Assembly (NCBI RefSeq): GCF_029906645.1 | Contig: NZ_JARYGZ010000002.1 | Coordinates: 1 to 64,000, forward strand | Length of the DNA stretch: 64,000 nt | Reading direction: 5' to 3' | Origin: Sphingomonas oryzagri | GTDB taxonomy: Bacteria; Pseudomonadota; Alphaproteobacteria; Sphingomonadales; Sphingomonadaceae | In this document: piece after piece, positions 26,884-35,286 of the stretch | Position numbering within the stretch: position 1 is the first letter of the stretch | How the letters are laid out: every line of letters begins with the position of its first letter | Program-made: the position numbers and the translations under genes | Notes under the pieces: generated by a model | Told to the model about the DNA's origin: nothing | What the model saw: the letters and a program-made list of their open reading frames with translations, nothing else | The model's database searches: none

Positions 26884-29793
26884 ATGTCCGACGCCACTTC
26901 CAAGCCCGACTACCGCGACACCGTCTTCCTGCCGAAGACCGACTTTCCCATGAAGGCCGGCCTCGCGGCGAAGGAACCCGCGATCCTCGCCAAATGGCAG
27001 AGCGAAGACCTCTACGGCACGCTCCGCAAGCAGCGCGCCGGGCGCGAGCGCTGGATCCTCCACGACGGCCCGCCCTACGCCAATGGCGACATCCACATGG
27101 GCCACGCCATGAACAAGGTGCTGAAGGACATCATCGTCCGCAGCCAGTCGCTCCTCGGCAAGGATGCGCCCTATGTTCCGGGCTGGGACTGCCACGGCCT
27201 GCCGATCGAATGGAAGGTCGAGGAGCAGTATCGCGCCAAGAAGCAGAACAAGGACGACGTGCCCGTCGACCAGTTCCGCGCCGAATGCCGCGCCTACGCC
27301 CAGAAATGGGTCGACGTGCAGCGCGACCAGTTCAAGCGGCTCGGCGTGATGGGGGACTGGGACGATCCCTATCTCACCATGAAGTACGAGGCCGAGGCGG
27401 CGATCGCCGGCGAGCTGCTCAAGTTCGCCGAGACCGGCCAGCTCTATCGCGGCGCCAAGCCGGTGATGTGGAGCCCGGTCGAGAAGACCGCGCTCGCCGA
27501 GGCCGAGGTGGAATATGAGGACATCACGTCCACTCAAATCGACGTGGCGTTCGAGATCGTCGAGGCGCCGCTTGCTCCAGAGTTGGTCGGAACGCGCGCA
27601 GTAATCTGGACGACTACGCCGTGGACGATCCCGGTGAATCAGGCTTTGGCTTATGGCCCTGACGTTGAATACGTGCGGGTCGATATGCCGGAATATAAGT
27701 CGCTGTTCCTCGTGGCGGCAGACTTGGTCGAAGCGTTCTCACGTCGCACTGGTCTCGCTTGCTACGAGGGAGAAACCTACAAGGGCTCACAGCTTGCGGG
27801 AGCCGTCGCGCGGCATCCGATGCACGCGAAGGGCGGCTTCTTCGCGAAGCCCCGCCCCTTCCTGCCCGGCGACTTCGTCACCACCGATGCGGGCACCGGC
27901 CTCGTCCACATGGCGCCCGATCACGGCGAGGACGATTTCCTGCTCTGCAAGGCGCACGGCATCGATCCGGTGTTCGCGGTGGAGGATAACGGCTTCTACC
28001 GCGCCGACTGGGCGTGGATGGGCGGACAGGGCAGCGTCATCGCCCCCAAGCTCAACGCGCCGGACGGCCCGATCTGCACGGGCCTGCGCGAAGCGGGCGC
28101 GCTGCTGGCGGCGGGGAGCATGGTGCACTCCTACCCGCATTCGTGGCGCTCCAAGGCCAAGGTGATCTTCCGCTGCACCCCGCAATGGTTCATCGCGATG
28201 GACAAGCCGATCGCGGCGAGCGCTGCGCTTGGGCCACGTGCTTCGACTTCGCTCAGCACGAACGGGTTTAATGAGGCTGGCCAAGAGAACTCCGTTCGTC
28301 CTGAGCCTGTCGAAGGACGTGCCGCGAGCGAAGCGCCCGCCACGAACGGCCCCACCCTCCGCGAGCTCGCGCTGGACGCGATCGAGCATACCCGCTTCGT
28401 GCCGGACAAGGGCCGCAACCGCATCGGATCGATGGTCGCCGGGCGCCCCGACTGGGTGATCTCGCGCCAGCGCGCCTGGGGCGTGCCGATCGCCATCTAT
28501 GTCGATCCCAAGACCGGCCGCTATCTGGACGACAAGGGCCTCAACGCCCGCATCGTCGAGGCCTTCAAGGCCGGCGGCGCGGACGTGTGGTACACGATGG
28601 ACCATGCCGCCCTGCTGGCCGAGTTCGGCCACGACACGACCGTGTGGCAGCCCGTCACCGACATCCTCGACGTGTGGTTCGACAGCGGCTCCACCCATGC
28701 CTTCACCGTCGAGGCGCGTTATGGCGAGGGCGTCCGCGCCGATCTCTATCTCGAAGGATCGGACCAGCATCGCGGCTGGTTCCAGTCCTCGCTGCTGGAA
28801 AGCTGCGGCACGCGCGGACGCGCGCCCTATGACGCGGTGCTGACCCACGGCTTCGCGCTCGACGGGCAGGGCCGCAAAATGTCCAAGAGCCTCGGCAACG
28901 TCGTCGATCCGCTCAAGGTTATCAATGAGAGCGGCGCCGACATCCTGCGCCTGTGGGTGGCCTCGACCGACTATTTCGAGGATGTCCGCATCGGCAAGGA
29001 GGTGCTGGCCGGCACGTCCGACGCCTATCGCAAGCTGCGCAACACCTTCCGCTACCTGCTCGGCGCGCTCGACGGGTTCGGCGAGGAGGAGCGCGTCGCG
29101 GTCAGCGAGATGCCCGAGCTGGAGCGCTACGTGCTCCACCTGCTCGCCAAGCTCGACGCGGAACTGCGCTCCGCCACCGACGCCTTCGAGTTCAACCGCT
29201 ACGCCCGTGCGCTCACGGATTTCGCGAATGCCGATCTCTCGGCCTTCTTCTTCGATATCCGCAAGGACTGCCTCTATTGCGACGCGCCGGAGAGCCTGAC
29301 GCGCCGCTCCTACCGCACCGCGCTCGACATCCTGTTCCAGGCGCTGGTGCGCTATGCCGCGCCGATCCTCTGCTTCACGGCGGAAGAGGTGTGGGGCACG
29401 CGCTATCCCGACACCGGCTCCGTGCATCTGCTGGAGTGGCCGGAGGTGGAAGGCCTGTGGATCGACGAGGGACTGGCGCAGAACTGGCAGCAGCTGCGCG
29501 ACCTTCGCCTCACCGTCTCGGCGGCGATCGAGCCGATGCGCAAGGCGAAGGAACTGGGCTCGTCGCTGCAGGCCAGGGTCGCGATCGGATCGCCCGAGCG
29601 CCCCGCCGCGACGCCCTCCGAACTCACCGAGCTGTTCATCGTGTCCGACGTGCAGCTGGAGACGACCGATTCCACGCAGGTGGTGGTCCACGTCACCGAC
29701 TGGCACAAATGTGGCCGCTGCTGGCGGCACCTCCCCGAAGTGAAGGAAGACGGCGATTTGTGCGACCGTTGCGAAAGCGTCGTTCATGGCTGA
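26884..29793 (+). CDS. ileS: Isoleucyl-tRNA synthetase with repeat-derived insertion
   Basis: The enzyme charges tRNA-Ile. It has 969 residues, with the class I HMGH motif at 71-74, KMSKS at 665-669, a C-terminal zinc ribbon (CGRCW and CDRC) and a CP1 editing domain. Residues of about 445-489, between MDKPI and TLRELALDAIEHTRF, are extra relative to the family and are encoded by sequence related to family B palindromes; the frame stays open. The KMSKS motif lies about 60 residues later than in E. coli, in part because of this. A stretch at 27,530-27,810 has atypical, less GC-biased codons. The gene overlaps lspA by 8 bases. Confidence 0.95.
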   Translation: MSDATSKPDYRDTVFLPKTDFPMKAGLAAKEPAILAKWQSEDLYGTLRKQRAGRERWILHDGPPYANGDIHMGHAMNKVLKDIIVRSQSLLGKDAPYVPGWDCHGLPIEWKVEEQYRAKKQNKDDVPVDQFRAECRAYAQKWVDVQRDQFKRLGVMGDWDDPYLTMKYEAEAAIAGELLKFAETGQLYRGAKPVMWSPVEKTALAEAEVEYEDITSTQIDVAFEIVEAPLAPELVGTRAVIWTTTPWTIPVNQALAYGPDVEYVRVDMPEYKSLFLVAADLVEAFSRRTGLACYEGETYKGSQLAGAVARHPMHAKGGFFAKPRPFLPGDFVTTDAGTGLVHMAPDHGEDDFLLCKAHGIDPVFAVEDNGFYRADWAWMGGQGSVIAPKLNAPDGPICTGLREAGALLAAGSMVHSYPHSWRSKAKVIFRCTPQWFIAMDKPIAASAALGPRASTSLSTNGFNEAGQENSVRPEPVEGRAASEAPATNGPTLRELALDAIEHTRFVPDKGRNRIGSMVAGRPDWVISRQRAWGVPIAIYVDPKTGRYLDDKGLNARIVEAFKAGGADVWYTMDHAALLAEFGHDTTVWQPVTDILDVWFDSGSTHAFTVEARYGEGVRADLYLEGSDQHRGWFQSSLLESCGTRGRAPYDAVLTHGFALDGQGRKMSKSLGNVVDPLKVINESGADILRLWVASTDYFEDVRIGKEVLAGTSDAYRKLRNTFRYLLGALDGFGEEERVAVSEMPELERYVLHLLAKLDAELRSATDAFEFNRYARALTDFANADLSAFFFDIRKDCLYCDAPESLTRRSYRTALDILFQALVRYAAPILCFTAEEVWGTRYPDTGSVHLLEWPEVEGLWIDEGLAQNWQQLRDLRLTVSAAIEPMRKAKELGSSLQARVAIGSPERPAATPSELTELFIVSDVQLETTDSTQVVVHVTDWHKCGRCWRHLPEVKEDGDLCDRCESVVHG
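28240..28349. repeat. Family B repeat sequence inside ileS
   Basis: A right-half unit CTTCGACTTCGCTCAGCACG then AACGG (28241-28265) is followed by a left-half unit CCGTTCGTCCTGAGCCTGTC then GAAGGACGTGC (28292-28322) and a degenerate arm ending CGAACGG (to 28349). The pieces match the element at 14358-14438. They are translated in frame as part of isoleucyl-tRNA synthetase. Confidence 0.8.
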
Positions 29794-30289
29794 CCTGAAG
29801 ATCACCCGCCGCATGGGTTTCGCGGTCGCCCTGCTGGTCTACGCGCTGGACCAGTTCATCAAGGCGATCATCATCCATGGCGTGAACCTGCCGGTGCGCA
29901 CCGTGATCGAGGTGCTGCCGATCTTCCGCTTCTACTGGGTGGAGAATCACGGCATCTCGATGGGCTTCCTCACCGCCGACGGGCCGGTGGAACGCTGGCT
30001 GCTGGTGCTGCTGACCGCCGGCATAGCGGTCGCGGTGGTGTTCTGGCTGTGGCGAGAGCGCAACAAGCTCGATGCCGCGGCGCTGGGCCTGGTGCTCGGC
30101 GGCGCGCTCGGCAACATCACGGATCGGGTGCGGCTCGGCTATGTCGCCGACTTCCTCGACCTGCATTTCGGCGGCGTGCACCCTTTCCTGGTTTTCAATG
30201 TCGCCGATGCCGCTATTACGGTGGGCGTATTGCTGCTGGTGCTGCGCGCATTGTTGGTGCGCACGCCCGCCGCTTCGGAGAAGAATTGA
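29786..30289 (+). CDS. lspA: Lipoprotein signal peptidase
   Basis: LspA removes signal peptides from lipoproteins after lipid attachment. The 167-residue protein has four membrane segments. The two catalytic aspartates fall in NITDR (near 114) and FNVADA (near 139), matching the family. It overlaps the end of ileS by 8 bases and its stop codon overlaps the start of the DUF3035 lipoprotein gene by one base, so the three are translationally linked. The downstream gene is itself a lipoprotein that needs LspA. Confidence 0.95.
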   Translation: MADLKITRRMGFAVALLVYALDQFIKAIIIHGVNLPVRTVIEVLPIFRFYWVENHGISMGFLTADGPVERWLLVLLTAGIAVAVVFWLWRERNKLDAAALGLVLGGALGNITDRVRLGYVADFLDLHFGGVHPFLVFNVADAAITVGVLLLVLRALLVRTPAASEKN

Positions 30290-30714
30290 TGCGTAGGACG
30301 ATCGCGACGGTGGTGGCTCTGGCAGGCGGAGCGGCGGTGCTGGGCGGCTGCGCCCACACCAAGGCGACCGGCTTCGGCAACCGCAACGCGCCCAACGAGT
30401 TCGTCGTCACCCGCAACCCGCCGCTGGTGATCCCGCCCGATTTCGCGCTGCGCCCGCCGCGTCCGGGCGAACCCCGCCCGCAGGAGGCCAGCCCCTCGCA
30501 GCAGGCGCTCGCCGCGATGTTCGGCGGCCAGGTGCAGCTGTCGCCGGGCCAGCAGGGCCTGATCGACAAGGCCGGCGGCGCCCCGGATGCAGGCATCCGC
30601 TCGGACGCCGGGTCGCCCGGCACCAACGTGGTCGACAAGGGTTCGGCGGCGAAGGACATCATCGCCGCACCGGCCGGCAACAGCGACAATTCAACCGTTT
30701 CGACGCCGCAGTAA
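30289..30714 (+). CDS. DUF3035 lipoprotein (BamF-like)
   Basis: A 141-residue lipoprotein with lipobox LGGC after the signal MRRTIATVVALAGGAAVLGG. The conserved segment RNAPNEFVVTRNPPLVIPPD (residues 33-52) followed by FALRPPRPGEP is characteristic of DUF3035, described as a beta-barrel assembly (BamF) subunit in alphaproteobacteria. The C-terminal half is low-complexity. It is coupled to lspA and is the last gene of this transcription block, ending at a strong terminator. Confidence 0.8.
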   Translation: MRRTIATVVALAGGAAVLGGCAHTKATGFGNRNAPNEFVVTRNPPLVIPPDFALRPPRPGEPRPQEASPSQQALAAMFGGQVQLSPGQQGLIDKAGGAPDAGIRSDAGSPGTNVVDKGSAAKDIIAAPAGNSDNSTVSTPQ

Positions 30715-30759
30715 GCGACACGCGCCAGCCCGGCTACGGCCGGGATGACGGCAGAAAGA

Positions 30760-30793
30760 AAGGGCCGCGACGGACATCTCCGTCGCGGCCCTT
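30760..30793. terminator. Bidirectional intrinsic terminator
   Basis: A perfect 15-bp stem (AAGGGCCGCGACGGA / TCCGTCGCGGCCCTT) with a CATC loop lies between the convergent DUF3035 and TorF porin genes. Its A-rich left flank (GAAAGA) and T-containing right flank suit termination from both sides. Confidence 0.85.
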
Positions 30794-30827
30794 CCTGCTT
30801 TCAGGCCCGGTGTTCAGGCGTGGCGGA

Positions 30828-31592
30828 TCAGAAGGCGACCGCGACGGCGCCGACGAAACCACCCTTGGAGATGTTGCGGTTCTTACCGCCGCCCAGCGGG
30901 TAGCTGTAGAGATCCTTGTTGGTGTCCGTATAGGCCGCCGAGAAGGTCAGCGCCTTCCAGGTATAGGCGGCCGTCAGGCTCCAGTCGGTGTATTTCTGAC
31001 CGAACGTGATGTAGTTGTGGACGAACGAGCGACCGACATGGCCGGTCAGCGTCACGCCGGTGTTCGGGATCGAGAAGGACGGCTCTACATAGGCGTAGAA
31101 GCCGCCGCGGCGATCCTCGGTGCCGTCCGACAGGCCATGCTGCTTCCAGGCGAAGTTGGTGCCGACCTTCACGCCGACCGGGCCGAAGCTGTGCGAGACG
31201 TTGGCATACGGCTCGAAGAAGTCGGAATTGATGCCGCCCGAACCCGGATAGTAATAATAGAGCATGCCGACATCGACGGTGGTGCCGTCGAAGGTCTTCT
31301 TGTAGCCGCCGTACAGATCGATCTCCTGATCGCCGCCATTGGCGACATAATCGTCGATCGAGCTGCCCCAGGTGCCGACGTAGAAGCCCGATTCGTGGCT
31401 GACGCCGATCGTGCCCTGGATGGCGAAGCGCTTGTTGGTCTGCGAGAGGCCACGGAAGCGATAGTCACTGGTCAGCGTGGCGCCGCCCGTGATCGTGAAG
31501 GCGCTGGGCGGAGCGGCGTCGTCCGCCAGTGCCGGAACGGCCGCCATCGTGCCGAACGCCAACGCGACACAGGCCTTGGTCAAAGCGCGCAT
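30828..31592 (-). CDS. TorF-family putative porin
   Basis: A 254-residue protein with a signal peptide (RALTKACVALAFGTMAAVPA, cleavage after ALA) and a mature beta-barrel pattern: many tyrosines, glycine-rich turns and a C-terminal phenylalanine (GAVAVAF). The N-terminal mature segment with SDYRFRGLSQTNKRFAIQG is typical of the TorF putative porin family (TIGR02001-like). What it transports is unknown. GAGGATCC precedes the ATG at 31592; the longer open frame upstream is not coding. Convergent with the DUF3035 gene across a strong terminator. Confidence 0.85.
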   Translation of the reverse strand: MRALTKACVALAFGTMAAVPALADDAAPPSAFTITGGATLTSDYRFRGLSQTNKRFAIQGTIGVSHESGFYVGTWGSSIDDYVANGGDQEIDLYGGYKKTFDGTTVDVGMLYYYYPGSGGINSDFFEPYANVSHSFGPVGVKVGTNFAWKQHGLSDGTEDRRGGFYAYVEPSFSIPNTGVTLTGHVGRSFVHNYITFGQKYTDWSLTAAYTWKALTFSAAYTDTNKDLYSYPLGGGKNRNISKGGFVGAVAVAF

Positions 31593-31639
31593 AATCGTGG
31601 ATCCTCTTTCTTCTTGGACAAAGGAGCATCCACCCGCGA

Positions 31640-31710
31640 GTGCATCGGTACCGGACTCTCCCACCCCCCGAGGCAGTGGCCGGCTGCGATGCACAGCCAG
31701 ACTCGTACCG
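31640..31710 (-). promoter_or_regulatory. Structured leader of the porin gene (candidate)
   Basis: The 235-base gap before the porin gene contains GTGCATCG (31687-31694 on the minus strand) that can pair with CGATGCAC (31640-31647), and CGGTAC repeats (31704 area and 31646) that could form an alternative pairing. It does not match riboswitch classes I know. It may be a regulated 5' leader or simply repetitive DNA. Confidence 0.35.
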
Positions 31711-31827
31711 ATTTCGCGGCAGCGCACAATTACAATCGCGCAACAGAAGAGCAACAATCGCCAGATGGCGACAGACCGTTGCTTCAGCGCAACAGACAGC
31801 GTTATCTTATTTCGCCGACGGGTTTGC

Positions 31828-33000
31828 TTATGCCGCCTTGATGCGGGCGAAGCCTCGCTCGAGATCGGCGATCAGGTCGTCGGGATGCTCCAGCCCGATA
31901 TGCAGGCGGATCGCCGGGCCGTCCGCCTCCCAGCGGGTTGCCGAACGGATCGTGCCCGGCTCGATCGGCAGGGCGAGGCTCTCATAGCCGCCCCAGCTGT
32001 AGCCGATGCCGAAATGCTCCAGCCCGTCGATGAAGACCGCGCGGGCCGCCGCGTCGCCGCCGTTCAGGATGAAGGTGAACAGGCCGGACGATCCCTTGAA
32101 GTCGCGCGCCCACACGTCGTGGCCGGGGCAGGATGGCAACGCGGGATGGAGAACGCGCGCCACCTCCGGCCGCCCCTCCAGCCAGCGCGCGACCTTGAGC
32201 GCGCCCTCCTCATGCGCCTTCATCCGGACGGCGAGCGTGCGCAGGCCACGCAGGCCCAGATAGGCATCGTCGGGTGCGACATGCTGGCCGAACAGCTGCG
32301 TGGTGCGGCGCAGCTTGGCATGGTGCGCGGCCGTGGCGGTGACCGATCCCAGCATCGCATCCGAATGGCCGACGACATATTTGGTGCAGGCGAGGATGGT
32401 GAGGTCGATCCCCGCCGCGATCGCCGGGAACAGCAGGGGCGTCGCCCAGGTGTTGTCGAGCAGGGTGACGATGCCGCGCTCCTTGGCGACCGCGACGATC
32501 GCCGGCACGTCCTGCACCTCGAAAGTGAGGCTGCCGGGGCTTTCGAGGAAGATCGCCGCCGTCGTCTCGCCGATGAGGTCGGCGATGCCCGCCCCGATCA
32601 TCGGATCGTAGAAGCGCGTGGTGATCCCCATCTCGGCCAGCACGGTGCGGCAGAAGACGCGGGTCGGCTCGTAGGTCGAATCGACCATCAGCAGCTCGTC
32701 GCCGGCCTTCAGCACCGACAGCAAGGCGATCGAGATCGCCGCGACGCCGGACGGATAGAGCATCGTCCCTTCCGCGCCCGGCTCCAGATCGGTGAGCGCG
32801 TCGGCCAAGGCCCATTGGGTCGGCGTGCCGCGCCGGCCGTAATGCCAGTCGCCGTCCGCATTGCGGCCCGCACCGGCCTTCAGCGAGGCGCAATCGTCGA
32901 ACAGGATGGTGGAGGCGCGGTGGACCGGCGGGTTGACGATCCGCCCGGTCCATTCGGGGCGGCGGCCGCCCTCGACCAATTTGGTTTCGTCGCGGCTCAT
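31828..33000 (-). CDS. metC: Cystathionine beta-lyase / PLP-dependent trans-sulfuration enzyme
   Basis: A 390-residue member of the Cys/Met metabolism PLP-enzyme family. The PLP lysine is in ACTKYVVGHSDAMLG, the second PLP-contacting segment is LLDNTWATP, and the chain begins with the family's N-terminal block (IVNPPVHRASTILFDD). The closest type by pattern is cystathionine beta-lyase, which splits cystathionine to homocysteine, pyruvate and ammonia; a related lyase cannot be excluded. The start codon overlaps the stop of the sulfurtransferase gene (ATGA), so both serve sulfur amino-acid metabolism in one transcript. Confidence 0.9.
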   Translation of the reverse strand: MSRDETKLVEGGRRPEWTGRIVNPPVHRASTILFDDCASLKAGAGRNADGDWHYGRRGTPTQWALADALTDLEPGAEGTMLYPSGVAAISIALLSVLKAGDELLMVDSTYEPTRVFCRTVLAEMGITTRFYDPMIGAGIADLIGETTAAIFLESPGSLTFEVQDVPAIVAVAKERGIVTLLDNTWATPLLFPAIAAGIDLTILACTKYVVGHSDAMLGSVTATAAHHAKLRRTTQLFGQHVAPDDAYLGLRGLRTLAVRMKAHEEGALKVARWLEGRPEVARVLHPALPSCPGHDVWARDFKGSSGLFTFILNGGDAAARAVFIDGLEHFGIGYSWGGYESLALPIEPGTIRSATRWEADGPAIRLHIGLEHPDDLIADLERGFARIKAA

Positions 33001-33845
33001 GACACCGCCTTGGGGGTCGAGGGATCGGCGCCGTACTCGCTCCACGATCCGTCGTAGAGCGCGGTATCTTCGCGCCCCAGCATATGCGCGGCGAAAAACA
33101 GGCCGGACGCGGTGATCCCCGATCCGCAGGTGAAGACCAGAGGCCGCGCCGGATCGACGCCCGCCTGATCGAACAGCTCGGCCAGCGCCTCGCCCTTCTT
33201 CCAGCGGCCATCCGCATCGAACAGCCGGCTGTAGGGCAGGTTGACCGATCCGGGGATGTGACCGGCCGCGATACCGGGGCGCGGATCGCCCTCGGCGCCC
33301 GAAAAGCGGGGCGCGCCGCGCGCGTCGACCAGTTGCTCGGACGGCGCATCGACCAGCGCGCGCACCGCCGCCAGATCGCGGATCAGCGCCTCGTCGCGGG
33401 CCGAGAAGCCGGTGCGCTGCTCGGGCAGCGGATCGCAGCGCCCCGTGCCCCGCTCCAGCGGCAGCCCCGCCTCGCGCCAGGCGTCCGCGCCGCCGTCAAG
33501 GATCGCCAGCCGGTCGGCGCCGAACAGGCGCAGCACCCACCAGGCGCGCGCCGCCGTGCGATGCGGTGAATCGTCGTAGAGGATGATGCGGTCGTCGCGC
33601 CGGACCCCCAGCGCCGCCATCCGCGCGCGGAACTGGGCGAGGTTGGGCGCCATGGTCGGGCGCGGATCGTCGGTGTCGGCGAGCGTCTTCAGATCGAGGA
33701 AGCGCGCGCCGGGGATGTGGCCCGCCTGATACTCGGCGTGCGCGTCGCGCTCCGGCTCGAACGGCAGGTAGGTCGCGTCGAGCACGACGATGCCGGGTTC
33801 GTCGAGCCGCCGCGAAAGCCATTCGACCGTGACGAGATCGTCCAT
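32997..33845 (-). CDS. sseA: 3-mercaptopyruvate sulfurtransferase
   Basis: A 282-residue protein with two rhodanese domains. The active-site loop CGSGITA near residue 236 is the six-residue signature of mercaptopyruvate sulfurtransferases, which transfer sulfane sulfur from 3-mercaptopyruvate, a cysteine catabolite. The ATG at 33845 has AGGAG seven bases before it; the ATG at 33851 leaves only one base of spacing, so the shorter start is preferred. It is divergent from queF with a gap of about 77 bases and coupled to metC downstream. Confidence 0.92.
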   Translation of the reverse strand: MDDLVTVEWLSRRLDEPGIVVLDATYLPFEPERDAHAEYQAGHIPGARFLDLKTLADTDDPRPTMAPNLAQFRARMAALGVRRDDRIILYDDSPHRTAARAWWVLRLFGADRLAILDGGADAWREAGLPLERGTGRCDPLPEQRTGFSARDEALIRDLAAVRALVDAPSEQLVDARGAPRFSGAEGDPRPGIAAGHIPGSVNLPYSRLFDADGRWKKGEALAELFDQAGVDPARPLVFTCGSGITASGLFFAAHMLGREDTALYDGSWSEYGADPSTPKAVS

Positions 33846-33922
33846 GCGCATACTCCTTTGCCGGGGAGATAGCATGGCCGCCGCCATTGCGAAGGGGGGC
33901 GGCGCACCTTAGTTGGCGCTCC

Positions 33923-34369
33923 ATGAGCATCACCCATCTCGGCCAGCCCAGCCAGCTTCCGGCCAGCCCCGAAGCGGCCGTCCTCGATTACGTGCCCAAC
34001 CCGCGCCCCGGCCGCCCTTATCTGGTGCGCTTCACCGCGCCCGAATTCACCTCGCTCTGCCCGGTGACCGGTCAGCCCGACTTCGCACATCTGGTGATCG
34101 ACTATGCGCCCGGCGAGACGATCGTGGAATCGAAGTCGCTCAAGCTGTTCCTCGGCTCGTTCCGCAACCATGCCGCCTTCCATGAGGATTGCACCGTCGG
34201 CATCGGCGAGCGCCTGTTCGCCGAGATGAAGCCGCTGTGGCTGCGCATCGGCGGCTACTGGTATCCGCGCGGCGGCATCCCGATCGACGTCTTCTGGTCC
34301 TCGGGCGAGCCGCCCGCCGGCCTGTGGCTGCCCGATCAGGGCGTGCCGGGCTATCGCGGGCGGGGCTAG
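33923..34369 (+). CDS. queF: NADPH-dependent 7-cyano-7-deazaguanine reductase
   Basis: QueF reduces preQ0 to preQ1 in queuosine synthesis. This is the short, unimodular form, 148 residues. The catalytic cysteine lies in [11 protein letters not shown] near residue 48, and the NADPH-binding motif ESKSLKLF, characteristic of QueF, follows. It is isolated from other queuosine genes here. The region before it is too short for a preQ1 riboswitch and shows none. It converges with the hydrolase gene downstream. Confidence 0.95.
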   Translation: MSITHLGQPSQLPASPEAAVLDYVPNPRPGRPYLVRFTAPEFTSLCPVTGQPDFAHLVIDYAPGETIVESKSLKLFLGSFRNHAAFHEDCTVGIGERLFAEMKPLWLRIGGYWYPRGGIPIDVFWSSGEPPAGLWLPDQGVPGYRGRG

Positions 34370-34395
34370 ATCAGCCCTGCCTCGTTCCTGCGGCG

Positions 34396-35286
34396 CTATT
34401 TCTTCAAGAGCATGGTTATGGTGTTGACCTGCTCTTGCCACGCGGCCGTAGTCGGCGTGATCAACTCGAAATGACCCGCGCCGGGAACGATGTTGAAACT
34501 GCCTGCATCTCCCAACTTGAGATGGACGACATAAGCTTCGGAAAAGCGAGGCGGCGAAATGGGATCCAGCTCGCCCGCCACCAGCGCCTGAAAAACGCCC
34601 AGCGGACCCATGACCTTCGGCGAAGTATCCGCGTAGACATCTGGGTGACTGGCTGATTGCGGGCCTACAAGCTTTTCCACCGTGTCCGAGCCGCAGGCCT
34701 CTGCCGCCTCCGTTTTCGCCTGAGCCAGATCAGGCAATCCGCCCGCGCTGACCACGCCTGCAATCGACAGCGGATGCTCGCTCCACAGCGTGCTCGTCTT
34801 CGCGATCCTGTGCCTGGCCGCCAGCCAAAGCGCGAGGTGACCGCCCGCCGAGTGGCCCATCGCCACCACCCGCTTCGTGTCCAGCCCCAGCTTCGGTCCC
34901 TCGCGGCCCAGCATATCGGCCGCCGCCGCGACATCCTCGAACGTGCCGGGATAGCCGCCGCCCGGCACGTCCACGCCGCGATATTCGATGTTCCACACCG
35001 CGATGCCGCGCTTCATCAGGTCGGCGGCCAGCGCGTGCATGATGTCGGCCTTGGCGACCGCCGTCTGCCAGCAGCCGCCGTGGATCATCAGCACGACCGG
35101 GAACGGCCCCTTGCCCTCGGGCTTCCACAGCTCGACATGCTGGAGCGGGTCCGCCCCGTAGGCGAGGATCGGGCCGGGCGCGGGCGGCTGCACCACGCGT
35201 GCCTTGAACTCCGGATAGGTCATCGGTGCGGCCATCGCCGGAGTTCCCATGGAGAGCAGCGCCAGCGCGGCCGCCCAGCGCCTCAC
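34396..35286 (-). CDS. Alpha/beta hydrolase (secreted or periplasmic)
   Basis: A 296-residue alpha/beta hydrolase of the carboxylesterase/kynurenine-formamidase type with a signal peptide (RRWAAALALLSMGTPAMAA). The oxyanion HGG motif, nucleophile elbow GHSAGG, acid in GELDPISPP and histidine in GAGHFEL are all present, so it should be active. The substrate is unknown. Its GTG start overlaps the oxygenase stop (GTGA), indicating one transcript. The 3' third (34,470-34,680) is less GC-biased than the rest. Confidence 0.82.
   Translation of the reverse strand: MRRWAAALALLSMGTPAMAAPMTYPEFKARVVQPPAPGPILAYGADPLQHVELWKPEGKGPFPVVLMIHGGCWQTAVAKADIMHALAADLMKRGIAVWNIEYRGVDVPGGGYPGTFEDVAAAADMLGREGPKLGLDTKRVVAMGHSAGGHLALWLAARHRIAKTSTLWSEHPLSIAGVVSAGGLPDLAQAKTEAAEACGSDTVEKLVGPQSASHPDVYADTSPKVMGPLGVFQALVAGELDPISPPRFSEAYVVHLKLGDAGSFNIVPGAGHFELITPTTAAWQEQVNTITMLLKK

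Noticed and set aside
27787-29814. A 675-residue open frame opposite ileS
   Set aside because: Shadow of a very long GC-rich gene; the plus strand encodes IleRS without interruption.
33846-33922. preQ1 riboswitch before queF
   Set aside because: The gap is 77 bases shared with a divergent promoter, and I see no aptamer-like stem with the conserved loop.
33001-33922. SAM or cobalamin riboswitch controlling metC
   Set aside because: metC is coupled to sseA and has no leader of its own; the short region before sseA has no such aptamer.
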